Part shown: in pieces, positions 38,096-49,240 of the stretch
How the letters are laid out: each line of letters starts with the position of its first letter
Position numbering within the stretch: the first letter of the stretch is position 1
Assembly (NCBI GenBank): GCA_020226215.1
Contig: CM035232.1
Coordinates: forward strand, 16,466,316 to 16,530,315
From: Sindora glabra
Taxonomy: Eukaryota; Streptophyta; Magnoliopsida; Fabales; Fabaceae
Direction: 5' to 3'
DNA length: 64,000 bases
Translations under genes and position numbers: made by a program
Notes under the pieces: model-generated
What the model was told of the DNA's origin: nothing
The model's input: only the letters and a program-made list of their open reading frames with translations
The model's database searches: none

Positions 38096-40405
38096 TTAGT
38101 TACAAAAATTTTGTACATTAATAAAATAATCAGCTATCAAAGTAATGACTTCCAGTCCCACATCGAGGGCGTTGCGCAGTCGCTGAACAAGGGATTGCTG
38201 CTGTTCATCTCCATCGTCACCGTCATCGGAGTCTGTTTGAGTGGGATTAATATGACCCGTGGTAAATGGAATAAGATTTTGTGGGGTAAAAAACTCTTGT
38301 TGCTGATGCGATGTGGATTCACTGGCGTACTCAGATGTAAATGCAAGCGGCTTAGATAAAAACGCCGTCAGAGAACCCGGGACTCGCTGATGTAGGGGTG
38401 GTGGCGATGGCGTGAAGAACAATGATGGGCCAGCATCTCCACCTGCCATGAAATGTGACGAGGACATGTATATAAATGGACCTGGACCTCCTGCATCGGG
38501 CTGCATCCAGTGAGGGGCGTAGCCGGAGGGGACATCCGCCGATGGCATCGATCGATGACCATAATGTGCTCTGTCATCGTCATCATCAGGTTCAGGCAAA
38601 ATGGGATCCCTAAAAGATATAAAGCCATAGGCCCTCCTACCACGCCTAGGCTCAGGGATGGGTGGTCTCGATAATTCGTCTGCAGGAAGAGCTGGCTGAG
38701 AAGCTGTCATGTCTCGATGCTCACCCAACGCACGCAGGATACGATCACAATCCTGGTCCACTATCTCTCTGAATTGGTTGTACCCGAGAGTTGGAGGATC
38801 CTCGACGCTCAACGTGCGTAGTCTCTCAACAACGTCGGCCTGCATGATAAGTAAAAAAAATTACAGTGTGTCAATATATATTATAATATTTTGAAGAAGT
38901 TATAAATCATATTATGAAGGACGAATGAATACCACAAATCCTGGACCACCGCTAGTTGGATGAATCCATCGTCTCGTGTGTGTCCAATACCATGACATGT
39001 AGCCCGAGCCACGATGAAGAGCATCAGTCTCCATCTCAGTCAGTGAAAGCGTGGCTCGCCATGCATCCCAAGCACTAATGTAGACCATGTGTTCTTGCTG
39101 CTAATCCTTCGATGTTTTTCCTCGAAGCTGTAAGGTATGACAAAAACCAAGATTGAATGGCTTCTGTGGGATTGGTTGCCGCCTACCAAACTGGCGAAGA
39201 ACACGATCTGCATGGTGCCATTCTATGATGTGGAAGCATATGATCGGAATTGAAGCCAACCATATATTAGGTGAGATGAGGCAATACTCAGGCACAAGCT
39301 GCTGGACACTATCTATATCATAAGGCCGCCAAATAATCTGCACTAAGTAAATGAAAAATAAATAAGCATGTAACTACAAATGAGACAGTCAATTTAGATA
39401 CAACAAAGCAAGCCATAATTAACCTCTTCAACCTTCATCTGATCCAGTAATATTCTGAAAATATCAAAAATGGCCCACACTTGAAGCCCAATGGTGGTAG
39501 CACAGGGTAAATGTCTAGACGGGGGTCTGGATACGGAGGTGCCATTAGTGCTAGAGTAGGAAATCGATCCCACGCCCATAGATGTAGAAGATGCATACAT
39601 CCACCGATGTTTACCTCGTTAGGGTTGGTGGCCGTGCACAATTCTCTATACAAGCATGCAAGGACTACTGATCCCCAACTGAACCGTCCAGTATCAGCGA
39701 AGTTTGCTAATAGGGGTAGATACATCAACAACACTCTATGGCCTGAAGTGTCAGGCATGAGATATCCGCCGATGAGTCTCAAAATGTAGGCACGCGTGAA
39801 GCATTGTATTTGTTCGTCATCTGCATCTTCTGGCAAGTGACCAAAATTCGCTGCTAGCCAAGGGATGCTCAGGTGCTGCCCTTGTAAACACTTATCGGGC
39901 GGTATAATCACAAGAAGCTCCTCGCACATCACCCGCCAGTCATATCCGGTGTACCCGGAAACAAGAACGCCCTCGCACGGTAAACCTAGCTGGATGGCGA
40001 CATCTTGTAGTGTAATGGTGCACTCCCCACAGGTGGTGTGGAAAGTGTGTGTCTCTGGCCACCATTGCTCCACCAGTGCAGAAACGAGCGCTGCATTCAA
40101 CTCAAGATGGCCAAGACGACTAACACCGTAGAAACCAACCTGCTGAAGATATGGGACAATGGCAACTGGTGGATCAAAGAGACGACCCACATGTACGACA
40201 CGTCGTAACCTGAGGAGTCGATCCGCCTGAAAATAAAAATACTAAATCATAATGTGGTAAAAGTTTAAAAATCACAAAAAGCATAATTATACATTACTAA
40301 ACTTACATGGCCTAGCCAAACAGCCTATGAGATATGTCTAGACTGTAAGTACAAAAGGGACTCGTCATCGGGACCAGGTATGATAACACGGCGCTGACTG
40401 GCCAT
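38096..40405 (-). pseudogene. Plant mobile domain (PMD, MAIN-like) gene of MULE B, interrupted
   Basis: Model with GT-AG sites: exon 1 40405-40307 (MASQRRVIIPGPDDESLL...), exon 2 40226 to about 39428, exon 3 39337-38933 (IIWRPYDID...), exon 4 38839-38096 (acidic and Gln-rich tail). Exon 2 carries the PMD core (GHLELNAALVSALVEQWWPE, then LQDVAIQLGLP, then HLSIPWLAANFG, then SGHRVLLMYLP). PMD proteins such as MAIN and MAIL1 act in the nucleus; transposon-borne copies have no established role. Defects: TAG at 40325-40327 (expected Gln), TAG at 39101-39103 (probably Trp), and a deletion near 39480-39450 that removes about 19 codons plus most of an intron, giving a frameshift. The first two are shared with MULE A. 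Lies about 200 bp downstream of the transposase on the same strand. Confidence 0.82.
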
Positions 40406-40608
40406 TACAGTCGAGGGATATGATATCTGTCACATTGGAATAATTCAATTAATTATACAAGAGTATACATTTAAACACAACTATTATCCAAAGTAAGTGA
40501 CCTAATAAGGCATCAGGGATACTAATGCTGACGTATTATACTTGCCAGTGTGTTCATTAATTTACTGCTATTTATGACCTCAATACCAAAAACTAATGGG
40601 GTGTGCAC

Positions 40609-43357
40609 TCAAAAGTTCCTTTGATGGGCTGGACAGGTTGCGCGGTTGTGCCCTATCTGCCTGCATAACCCATACCTTTGAGGATCGGATGGACCCTCCT
40701 GCCAGTCCATTTCGTTCTTTATACGCCTAGAGCGTGGTCGACCACTGGCACGTATCGCCGAGGGATCTGGAATGAGTTCTGGTCCATCGACTGCTGGCCA
40801 ATGCTCTACACCGCCTATTGGTCGGAACTCACTGCTATATGCACTGAGCATTGTCTCTAATAAGAAAACACGATCGACAAACTGCAGGGGATCCAATGAA
40901 ACTTTCGAACATGCAGCAAATACATGTTGGCAGGGCCAATGCTCGACTTCAAACTCGCCACAATCATATGTACGGTCGCGAAGACTAACCTTGCAGGACC
41001 GACCGAACTGCTTCCACGTCAAGTCATATGGCTCCTCAACCTCAAATAAGAACCCCTGGCGGTTGAAACGGCGCATGTGGCAGGTTGACGCTTTTCGAAT
41101 ACAATCTTGCATCTTTTTTCGGACGTCCTCAGAAAATACCTCTCCTGCTTGTAATTGTGCTGCAATTGTCTCTGATCTATCAACAAAATATGCATTTAAT
41201 CGATACATTATTGCCTTGACCAACCCCATGATAGGCAAAAATCTAACCCCCTTGAGGACGCTGTTGACACACTCTGCCAAGTTAGTTGTCATGTGGCCCC
41301 ATCGTCTACCTCCTTCGTCATATGCACGGCTCCACTGATATTTTGGGATATTCGCAATCCAATCAGTAGCTCTTGGGTGCAACGATTGTAGTTTCGCTAA
41401 CTTTGAATCCACAACATGTCGCTCGTATTGGTAACCTGCACAACCCGACATTATGACATAATTAACAAAGATAATAAGGTGTCATGATAATTAGAGAAGT
41501 TTTCTAGGAGTATTACATACCAATACTAATGAATAACTTTTTAAGTCACTCGGTCTTGAAGGTTGAGTTCATATTACTGGCGATGTGTCGTAGGCAGAAC
41601 ACATGATAACCACGGGGTGGTTGCCACCCTACGTGTGGGTTTGCAACTGCAGCAACTATCTCAGGATGTCTATCTGATATCAAGCAAACACCCTGCTTAT
41701 CCTTGACGACATGCCGTCGGACATTTGATAGGAACCAAGCCCATGTCTCGTATGTTTCGCTTTTTACTACAGCAAATGCAAGGGGAATAATTTTTCTATC
41801 CCCATCTTGTGAAGTTGCGAATAGTAACACCCCCTTATACTTTCCATACAAAAATGTGCCATCAACTTGGACCATAGGTTTTAAATGATCGAACGCATCA
41901 ATGCATGGCTTGAATGTCCAAAACACCTGATGGAACAGTGCTGCTGGCGCACTCTCACTGTTGCTTGACGGGCATTCCCTGCTGATAATCTCGAAGTACG
42001 ACCCAAGATTATAATATCGTACAACCGCCAACCACCTCGGTAGTAGAGCATATGATTTTTCCCAATTTCCAAAAGTGAGTGCAAGAGCTCGGTGTTTACC
42101 CTTCCACGCCTTCTTATATGAAACTATATATCTAAAAATACCATGAATACACTCAATAACCCCTCGAATGGACACGCTGGGGTTCTCAGTCACTAACCCC
42201 ACAATGTAAGATGAAATGACATCTGTGTCCAATTTCGGATGATCACTCGAAAGAGAAGCAGACACGCATGAATGAGGTCCATTATATCTAGTTATTTGCT
42301 AGTGGTTCTCTCTCGGCTTATAGCAGGCTCTAACCCTCCAATTGCATTGTCCACTGTAGTGAGGGCATCGATACTCTTCATACTTGGCCGAAGAGTAATG
42401 TGAGTAAAATGTGTGGTGGGTTCGAATTGAATATATTTTCATCGCGCAACGGAATGATTTTTGGTCCGTATACAGCCAACTCACATCTGGCTCTTGGTCA
42501 TTGAGCACATTCATGGCACCTCCTATACCGAAAAAATCATTACTGTCGGCCGCATCTATATTTATTCTTCCAAAAAAGGCAGCTGCCGATTCCACATATT
42601 GGTTCACGGGTGTTGCAGGGATCGCTGGGATCACATCTTCACCACCATCAGCTTCATCATCATCATCACAATTGTCATTATCCTAATTAAATCCTTCGGG
42701 AATGTCGTCATGTGCATCATTCTCTTCAAAATAATCTATTATATCTTCTGATTCCTCCGGGATAGAGGGGGATGGAAGGAGACCATAGCCAGGCTGGGAA
42801 GAACATGGCTCTGTAGTGTAATCAAGAACGGGAGATTGAAACTGTTGTCCAAGACCCACATATCCACCCACTGATTCCAGACTACCATGGTACGGGTTAT
42901 AATTTGATGACCCTTCACTAAAGTTAGGAAATAGGTTAGTGGACGGTTGTGTGCATGGCCCATTCTCGTCAACTGGTTGACTACCAACGTTTAGATCAAA
43001 TCCCTTGCTTGCGATGTGTGCATACAACTCTAGGCAAGACAATTGAGTGGGGAATCTGGCATTCGTCTCCCACATTCGTTGAATGTCATCATCATCCTCT
43101 AATAGACAAGCTTTGTATCGCGTCGGGTTCAGTGAAAGTGGATGCCTATACTCCAACTCAGTCACAGCTTGATTCTCTGCAAGTCTTAACTTTCGACCAA
43201 TTGCAATTTTCAATGCATCCAAGGTGATATCCAATTTAATTCTCATAACTTTCACTCTTCGACACTTAAATGTATCGCTCTCATCCGTTTCATAAATTTC
43301 TCCATTCGCATAGATACATACATTTTCTTCTCCGGTACTCATGGTGATTCCTACCAT
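40609..43357 (-). pseudogene. MuDR-type (MULE) transposase of MULE B, near-intact
   Basis: Two exons, 43357-41521 and 41435-40609, with GT-AG borders and a split Gly codon, give 888 codons in one frame. N-terminal PB1-like domain (about residues 1-110), acidic linker, MuDR DNA-binding region (SFRCAMKIYSIRTHHTF), catalytic domain with QVDGTFLYGKYKG (Asp about 499), LISDRH (Asp about 562) and MTTNLAECVN (Glu about 667), then SWIM (about 768-788) and a C-terminal zinc knuckle. It would cut and join element ends in the nucleus. Defects: TAG at 42683-42685, TAG at 42299-42301 (Trp in MULE A), TGA at 41546-41548 (Trp in MULE A). The first Cys of both the SWIM and the knuckle is Tyr (TAT). There are no frameshifts. 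Recently inactivated; readthrough is not excluded. Confidence 0.88.
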
Positions 43358-43398
43358 ATTCGGGGTGTTAAAGTGACTTCAGGAATTAAAACATATTT

Positions 43399-45785
43399 CT
43401 AAAAAATAAATAATACTCAGATTTATTTTCATGTCATCTAATATTATAACTAAAAGTCTTACCTGAAGGGACAGATTTTATCTGCACTAGAAAGTTAGAC
43501 TGCATAGACTTCATAAGTAAAATATATACTCAATTATTATAATAATACAAAGAAATTAGAATAATATATGTAAATTATGATATGTACAATAGCAAATATG
43601 ATGTACAGAAATAAAATATCTAATCGAATAGAATAATATAGAATTCTAATTAAAAATAAATACAGCTCAAAATTAAGTTTCTTTCAACTAAAATACATTA
43701 AAAACTTATAGTCTAGGGATAAATAGAGTAAAGAATAAATTCAATAATATTTTAATTAAAACTTTAGTTCGCATAATATACAAGAAGAGAATAAATTTAA
43801 AAGAATGACAATAATATTATTCGTTTCAATAACAACTTTTTACACAGATTAAATATCATTATCTTAATAAATTAAAGGTATTAAATAAATTAACTCCAAT
43901 AAATAAATTAGCTTTACTAAATATATTAAATAGATTTAATCCAACAAATTAAATAACTAAATTAAATCAATTAAAGCTAATTTATTAATTAATTAAAAAA
44001 ACAAATAAATTAACTAACTTAAATCAAACAAATAAATCAACTAAATTAACTTAAATAAATAAATTTAATAAATTAAATTAAAAAAATTAAATACATTAAA
44101 TTAAATAAATAAATCAATAAAATTAAATTAAATAAATTAACTAACTAAATTAAAGCAAATGAATAAATTAACTAAATTAAATCAAATAAATAAAACTAAC
44201 TAAATTAAATTAAAAAAATTATTTAACTAAATTAAATCAAATAAAAAAATCAACTAAATTAAATCAAATAAATAAAAAAACTAAATTAAATTAATTAATT
44301 ACCTAAATTAAATCAAATATGAAAATTAAAAATATTAACTCAAATATTTTTTTAGATAAAATAAATCAAATAAATTAATTAAATATATTAAATCAAAAAA
44401 ATAAATTAACTAAAGTAAATCAAATAAATAAATTAACTAAATTAAATTAAATAAGTTAATTAACTAAATTAAATCAAATAAGTAAAATAAAAATATTAAC
44501 CCAAATAAATAAATTATATCAAAAAAATAAATTAAATATATTAAATAAAATAAATCAATTAATTAAATTAAGTCAAATAAATAAATTAAATACATCAAAT
44601 TAATAAATTAACAAAATTAAATTAAATAAAAAATTTACTACATTAAATCAGATAAATTAATCAACTAGATTAAATTAAATAAATTAATTAACTAAATTAA
44701 ATCAAATAAGTAAATTAAAAATACTAAATCAAATAAATAAATTAGATAAATTAAATTAAATAAATAAATTAAATACATTAAGATAAATAAATAAATCAAC
44801 TAAATTAAATCAAGTAAATTAACTAACTAAATCAAATCAAACAAATAAATTAACTAAATCAAATGAAATAAAAAAAACTAATTAAATTAAATCAAACAAA
44901 TTAATTAACTAAATTAAATCAAATAAGTAAATTAAAAATATTAACTCAAATAAATAAATTAAATAAATTATATCAAATAAATAAATTAAATACATAAAAT
45001 TAAATAAATAAATTAAATTAAATTAAATCAAATAAATAAATTAACTACATCAAATAAATTAATTAACTAAATTAAATCAAATAAAAAATTAACTATATTA
45101 AATCAGATAAATTAATCAACTAGATTAAATCAAATAAATTAATTAACTAAATTAAATTAAACAAGTAAACTAAAAACACTAACTCAAATAAATAATTTGG
45201 ATAAATTAAATCAAATAAATAAATTAAATACATTAAGATAAATAAATAAATCAACTAAATTAAATCAAGTAAATTAACTAACTAAATCAAATCAAACAAA
45301 TAAATTAACTAAATTAAATCAATTAAATAAAACTAACTAAATTAAATCAAATAAATAAATTAAATATATTAAATTAAATAAATTAATTAATTAAATTAAA
45401 TTAAATAAATAAATCAACTTAGTTAAATCAAAATATTAATTAATTAAATTAAATCAAATAAGTAAATTAAAAATATTAACTCAAGTAAACTAATTAAATA
45501 AATTAAATCAAATAAATAAATTAAATATATTAAATTAAATAAATAAATCAACTAAATTAAATTAAACAAATAAATTAACTAAATGAATAAAACTAACTAA
45601 ATTAAATTAAATAATTTAATTAATTAAATTAAATTAAAAATATTAAAAATATTAAATCAGATAATTTCAAAAATACATAAATTTAATTTAATTAAATAAA
45701 TTAATTAAAAATATAAAATTAAAGAGATAAATAAATTTAATTTAGTTAAACAAAATAAAAATAATAAATTAAATAAAAAATTTAC
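43399..45785 (-). repeat. G-depleted satellite-like tract filling a probable 5'-UTR intron of MULE B
   Basis: From about 43850 to 45785 the + strand is almost only A, T and C, made of shuffled units such as aactaaattaaatcaaataaat with very few G. The units are imperfect, so it is a degenerate minisatellite. On the - strand (sense for the transposase) it is T-rich and nearly C-free. A donor-like site (tag|gtaaat, exon end 45786) lies just upstream and a T-rich acceptor (ttttttag, exon start 43398) just before the start codon, so the tract can be read as one 2.39-kb leader intron. No coding capacity. Confidence 0.6.
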
Positions 45786-45887
45786 CTAAAATTCTCCTTC
45801 TTTCTTCAAGACAGCTCCAACCTCAAGACTCCTTCCTCGCACAACTCTCAGCTCACCTCACAGTTCCTTCCTCAGCACACCGTCCGC

Positions 45888-45897
45888 ACTATATAGG
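45888..45897 (-). promoter_or_regulatory. Probable TATA box of the MULE B transposase
   Basis: Reads cctatatagt on the - strand, about 230 bases inside the right terminus. It is followed by a leader of about 80 bases with the highest GC content nearby, and then the donor-like site at 45786/45785. The position matches the TATA-like box of MULE A. Confidence 0.5.
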
Positions 45898-45962
45898 AGA
45901 AGCTCACGGGAGAAACAGTGGTAACTTCACGGGAGTAACAGTGTTGGGTCTGCTGCGTCTGA

Positions 45963-45985
45963 TCACGGCCTGCAGCATGCCGTGA
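45963..45985. repeat. Subterminal hairpin at the transposase-side end of MULE B
   Basis: tcacggc / gccgtga arms around a 9-base loop. It shares the atcacggcc core with the three hairpins at the other end. Confidence 0.8.
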
Positions 45986-46036
45986 GCAGGCTGCTGTCCT
46001 GTCAGCCTGGTCACTCATATTTTATAAAAAAAAAAT

Positions 46037-46132
46037 TTTTTTAAGTCTTTTGGTAATTTGTTTTAACGGCGTAGGCTTTTGGCAATTAGTTTTCGTAAGT
46101 TAAGTATTTCTGTCTTTTCGCCCATGTATTTT
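46037..46132 (-). repeat. MULE B right terminal inverted repeat and target-site copy
   Basis: Terminal inverted repeat about 46037-46122, imperfect against the left one, then the target-site copy 46123-46132. Confidence 0.85.
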
Positions 46133-46370
46133 TAAGTCTTCCTCTTATGTATCTAGTGTACCACCCTTCTCTTTAAAGTGAGAGATTGCCCTAGGCCAAA
46201 ATTTAAATCTAGATCTATAATGACGCAAGGAGTTGGCGAGTACAAATCCACGCAAAGCCTGGCCGTTGTTGCGTTAATCTACACAGACTCCGCAGAAATT
46301 CTGCAGAGAGAAGGCTAGAAGCAGCAAATCATCATCCCATCAGGGAGGCTCAAAACTTTTTGCTTTCCTC

Positions 46371-47570
46371 ATGAAAGAACCATTGAAAGATGATGCTCCA
46401 CAGATTCTCAAAGTCCTTCAAGCTCTGAAACAAGCTTCTCGCGATTTACAAACTCAGTCTATCCCCAGTTCAGAAAAAGCCAACTCAGCCGCCGTTAAAG
46501 CTCTGTTAGAGCTTGAAGCTGAGTCCGAGACAATCCTCTCTAATGACCCAAATCTTTCAACTCTCTCTCAGCACCTCACAGAGCTTAAAAATCTCGTTGA
46601 GTCCGTCAGAAAGACCCGTGGCTATAGCATCCAATCCTTCATCACTCACCGGTTCTCGACTCGCTCAATTTGCCGAATCGCCGGGTCGATTGAGTCCGAA
46701 ATTCAGGCATGGATTGACCGTGAAAGCGTGGATAACTTGAACCGAGCTTTACGAGAACCTGCTGAGCAGGAGGAAGAGTTGGTAGAGCTTTTGGTTCTGT
46801 TCGAGGAACGAGTTTCAGAAGGGTTCAACCGCAAGTTACAGGATCTGCTGCTGAAGTTCAAGGTCTTTTACTCGTTAGAGGAAATTCTATGTAATTCAAA
46901 GTCTTCGAAGAGGATTCGGGACCATTCTGCTTATGCTATAGCAGCTCTGATTCGATTCAACAAAGATGTTTTCGTCGGTCAGGTGCTAATGGGTCCGACA
47001 ACTCGTGCCTTATTAGATATGGCTTCTGTGTGTTCGATAAAGGTTCTCTGTTCTCTGATCAGGTGCATTAAGTCTCCTCTTGTTGATGAAATTGAATCCA
47101 ATGGTGAAATACCTAAAATTATAAGCTTTTTTAATTGCGGAGAACTGGAAATGAGGGTCTTGGCAATGGAATGCGTGCTTGAAATTGGATACTTTGGGCG
47201 CAAAGAAGCGGTAGAGGCTATGCTGAAAGAGGGTTTAATAAAGAAACTTGTGGAATTGCAGAGATCAGAATTGGGCGGTGATTTGATCGATTTGGAAATT
47301 GATAATGAGAAAGAAGATGGTAAAGAGGTTAGTGTTGGAGGAGTTGTTGAGGAAAAAAGAGAAAGTAGGGAAGAAAGGTTTTTGGAGAGGCATCCATTTG
47401 CAAGTTGTGTGACAAGATTTGCAGTGCAATTGGAAGTAGGGGAGGGTTTGAGGCAGAGGGAGAGAAGGGCATTCAAGCAAGAGATTTTGGCAAGGGTGCG
47501 AGAAGCCTCAATTTCTGATGCTGAAGCTGCCACCATTGTTGCTGAGGTTTTGTGGGGTTCTTCACCTTGA
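46371..47570 (+). CDS. ARM-type-fold repeat protein (plant-specific, function unknown)
   Basis: Single-exon gene of 399 residues. Helix-rich throughout, with armadillo/HEAT-like helical repeats from about residue 120 to 300 (for example RDHSAYAIAALIRFN, IKVLCSLIRCI, EMRVLAMECVLEIGYFG, VEAMLKEGLIKKLVEL). A charged acidic/basic insert follows at about 305-345, then a C-terminal block (HPFASCVTRFAVQLEVGEGL...EAATIVAEVLWG) that I recognise from uncharacterised plant ARM-fold proteins. No signal peptide, membrane segment or U-box is seen, so it is probably a soluble scaffold or adaptor. The ATG at 46371 is the first in frame. Codon use and GC are clearly higher than in the surroundings. MULE B ends only 239 bp upstream (46132), inside the probable promoter or leader, so expression may be altered. 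Confident as a gene, not named. Confidence 0.9.
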   Translation: MKEPLKDDAPQILKVLQALKQASRDLQTQSIPSSEKANSAAVKALLELEAESETILSNDPNLSTLSQHLTELKNLVESVRKTRGYSIQSFITHRFSTRSICRIAGSIESEIQAWIDRESVDNLNRALREPAEQEEELVELLVLFEERVSEGFNRKLQDLLLKFKVFYSLEEILCNSKSSKRIRDHSAYAIAALIRFNKDVFVGQVLMGPTTRALLDMASVCSIKVLCSLIRCIKSPLVDEIESNGEIPKIISFFNCGELEMRVLAMECVLEIGYFGRKEAVEAMLKEGLIKKLVELQRSELGGDLIDLEIDNEKEDGKEVSVGGVVEEKRESREERFLERHPFASCVTRFAVQLEVGEGLRQRERRAFKQEILARVREASISDAEAATIVAEVLWGSSP

Positions 47571-49240
47571 AACAAATTGGCTTTCAAATTTAGGATTGTT
47601 CATGCAATGATTCAATGACTAAACAATTCTTGAATTGTAAAGAGTAAAGATGGACCAATACATCGTATGTTCAAATGTAGTAGTAATTATTTTTATGGCT
47701 TAATTTGTATGTAATGTTAGTTAATGTGTAAAGAAATTGTGCCAAAAATGATTCTTTGAACGAGTAAAGATCCCATTGCTCATTTGATGTGACTTCGATG
47801 TTTTTAGGAGCGATCGAAACTGGTTGGATGCAGAGTTCGCAAGGGACAAGTCAGGCGAAGTGGCTCACAAATATTGATTTCATAGGAAATCATTTTGGTA
47901 TATGTCATTATGCTGGTGGGGATGAGTATAGTACACAAATAAACAACGGTTATGTTTTGAAAAATAGGTTTACCTAAAGAAGCTAGTGTTTGTTCATATA
48001 GGTATCAAAATGAGTTTAATTCAATAGATTAGTTTAAAACTGACATAATTTTGCTCAATTTAGAGTTGCGATTAAAATTGGTATGAAAAATGATAACAGT
48101 GATGCAACTTAATAAAGGATTAAAACTAATTAGTTCGACTTAATAAAAAATTGAGATTAGTAAATATTAGTTTGTCTCATCATTAAATTAGTCCATTAAC
48201 CTAGATACGGTAATAAATAATAAATAATTTATTATTATATATTTATTTTTTATATATATTAAAATTATATATATGAATAATATTAAATAATTTTTAATAT
48301 TAACATTAATAAATTTATATATTTAATATTATCAATATATATCATATAAGTTTATCAAAATAAATAATTATATTAAAATTTTAATTAGTACTTTTATATT
48401 AAAATTTTAAATAAATAATCTTGATATTAATTTTAAATATATTATATACATATATATAATATAATATATTATTATTTATTTTTTATTATTATATATAATT
48501 TTTTATAATTATTTCTATTAATATATTATTTATATAATTATTTATTTATATATTTAATAATATATAAATTATTAAATTTATTTATTTTTTATATATAATA
48601 CTTTGAACTTGATCAATATATATTCAATAATATATATTTATTTTCATATATAATATATATGACTCACTAACATAAATATTTATTTGTACTCATTTTATCT
48701 AATAGTAAAAAAATTTTAGATTAGGTCCTATAATTTTTATCCTTCTTAATGAGAGTTTTTCACATTAAAAATTATTATGTTTTAATTTATTTTTTTATTA
48801 TTTTTAGTTCTATTAAGCAATAACAACAATAATAATAATTTTTAAATGACAATAATAAAATATAATTATATTTTATAATATTAATAATAATCATAATAAT
48901 ATATAATAATAATCACAGGAAAAAAATTTAATCTAAAATTTAAATTTTTTCACCACTAATTAATCATCTAAAATTTTTAATACATGATCTTAGTTACAAG
49001 TTTTATTATATTTCACATTTAAACTTAACTTATTTAAATTAAATATATTTTTATAAATAATTTTTGCAAATAGTCAAATTATTTTTAGTCAATATTTTCT
49101 TTAATATATTAAAGGTGATGAGATTTTAATTTAAAATTTTAATATATTAAAAAGTTATCAATATATCCTATGAAATTAGGAACAAAACTACATTAATATT
49201 TAAAAATTTTCTTACTTTATTTTTTAAAAGAATCCATACT
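47571..49240. other. ARM-gene 3' region and AT-rich intergenic DNA
   Basis: 47571-47760 is probably the 3' UTR. 47770-47980 is a more balanced stretch with a 62-residue open frame that I do not recognise. 48150-49240 is extremely AT-rich with TATATA and AAT runs and nothing coding. Confidence 0.5.

Larger units (their letters stand above)
36193..46122 (-). mobile_element. MULE B: near-complete Mutator-like element with transposase and PMD genes (9.9 kb)
   Basis: A 10-bp direct repeat, catgtatttt, sits at 36183-36192 and 46123-46132. Immediately inside, the ends read ggcgatttgaccc (left) and, in reverse, ggcgaaaagacag (right), and stay alignable for about 85 bases, including an aatt.cc block at offset 35 in both. 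The length and the target-site size fit plant Mutator-like elements. Genes lie on the - strand in the order transposase (43357 to 40609), then PMD (40405 to 38096). Left non-coding part: three hairpins, repeated AT-rich subterminal motifs and an (AT)n run. Right part: one hairpin, a TATA-like box, a leader and a 2.4-kb low-complexity putative intron. The perfect target-site duplication implies a recent insertion. Confidence 0.88.

Noticed and set aside
38096..43357. Treating MULE B as a functional autonomous element
   Set aside because: The transposase has three in-frame stops and lost a Cys in both zinc motifs; the PMD gene has two stops and a deletion.
43850..45785. CRISPR-like or telomere-like array
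   Set aside because: Units are irregular and low complexity with no constant repeat plus variable spacers. The organism is a plant and no TTTAGGG units are present.
47789..47977. 62-residue open frame after the ARM-fold gene
   Set aside because: Too short, no domain, and probably in or just beyond the 3' UTR.
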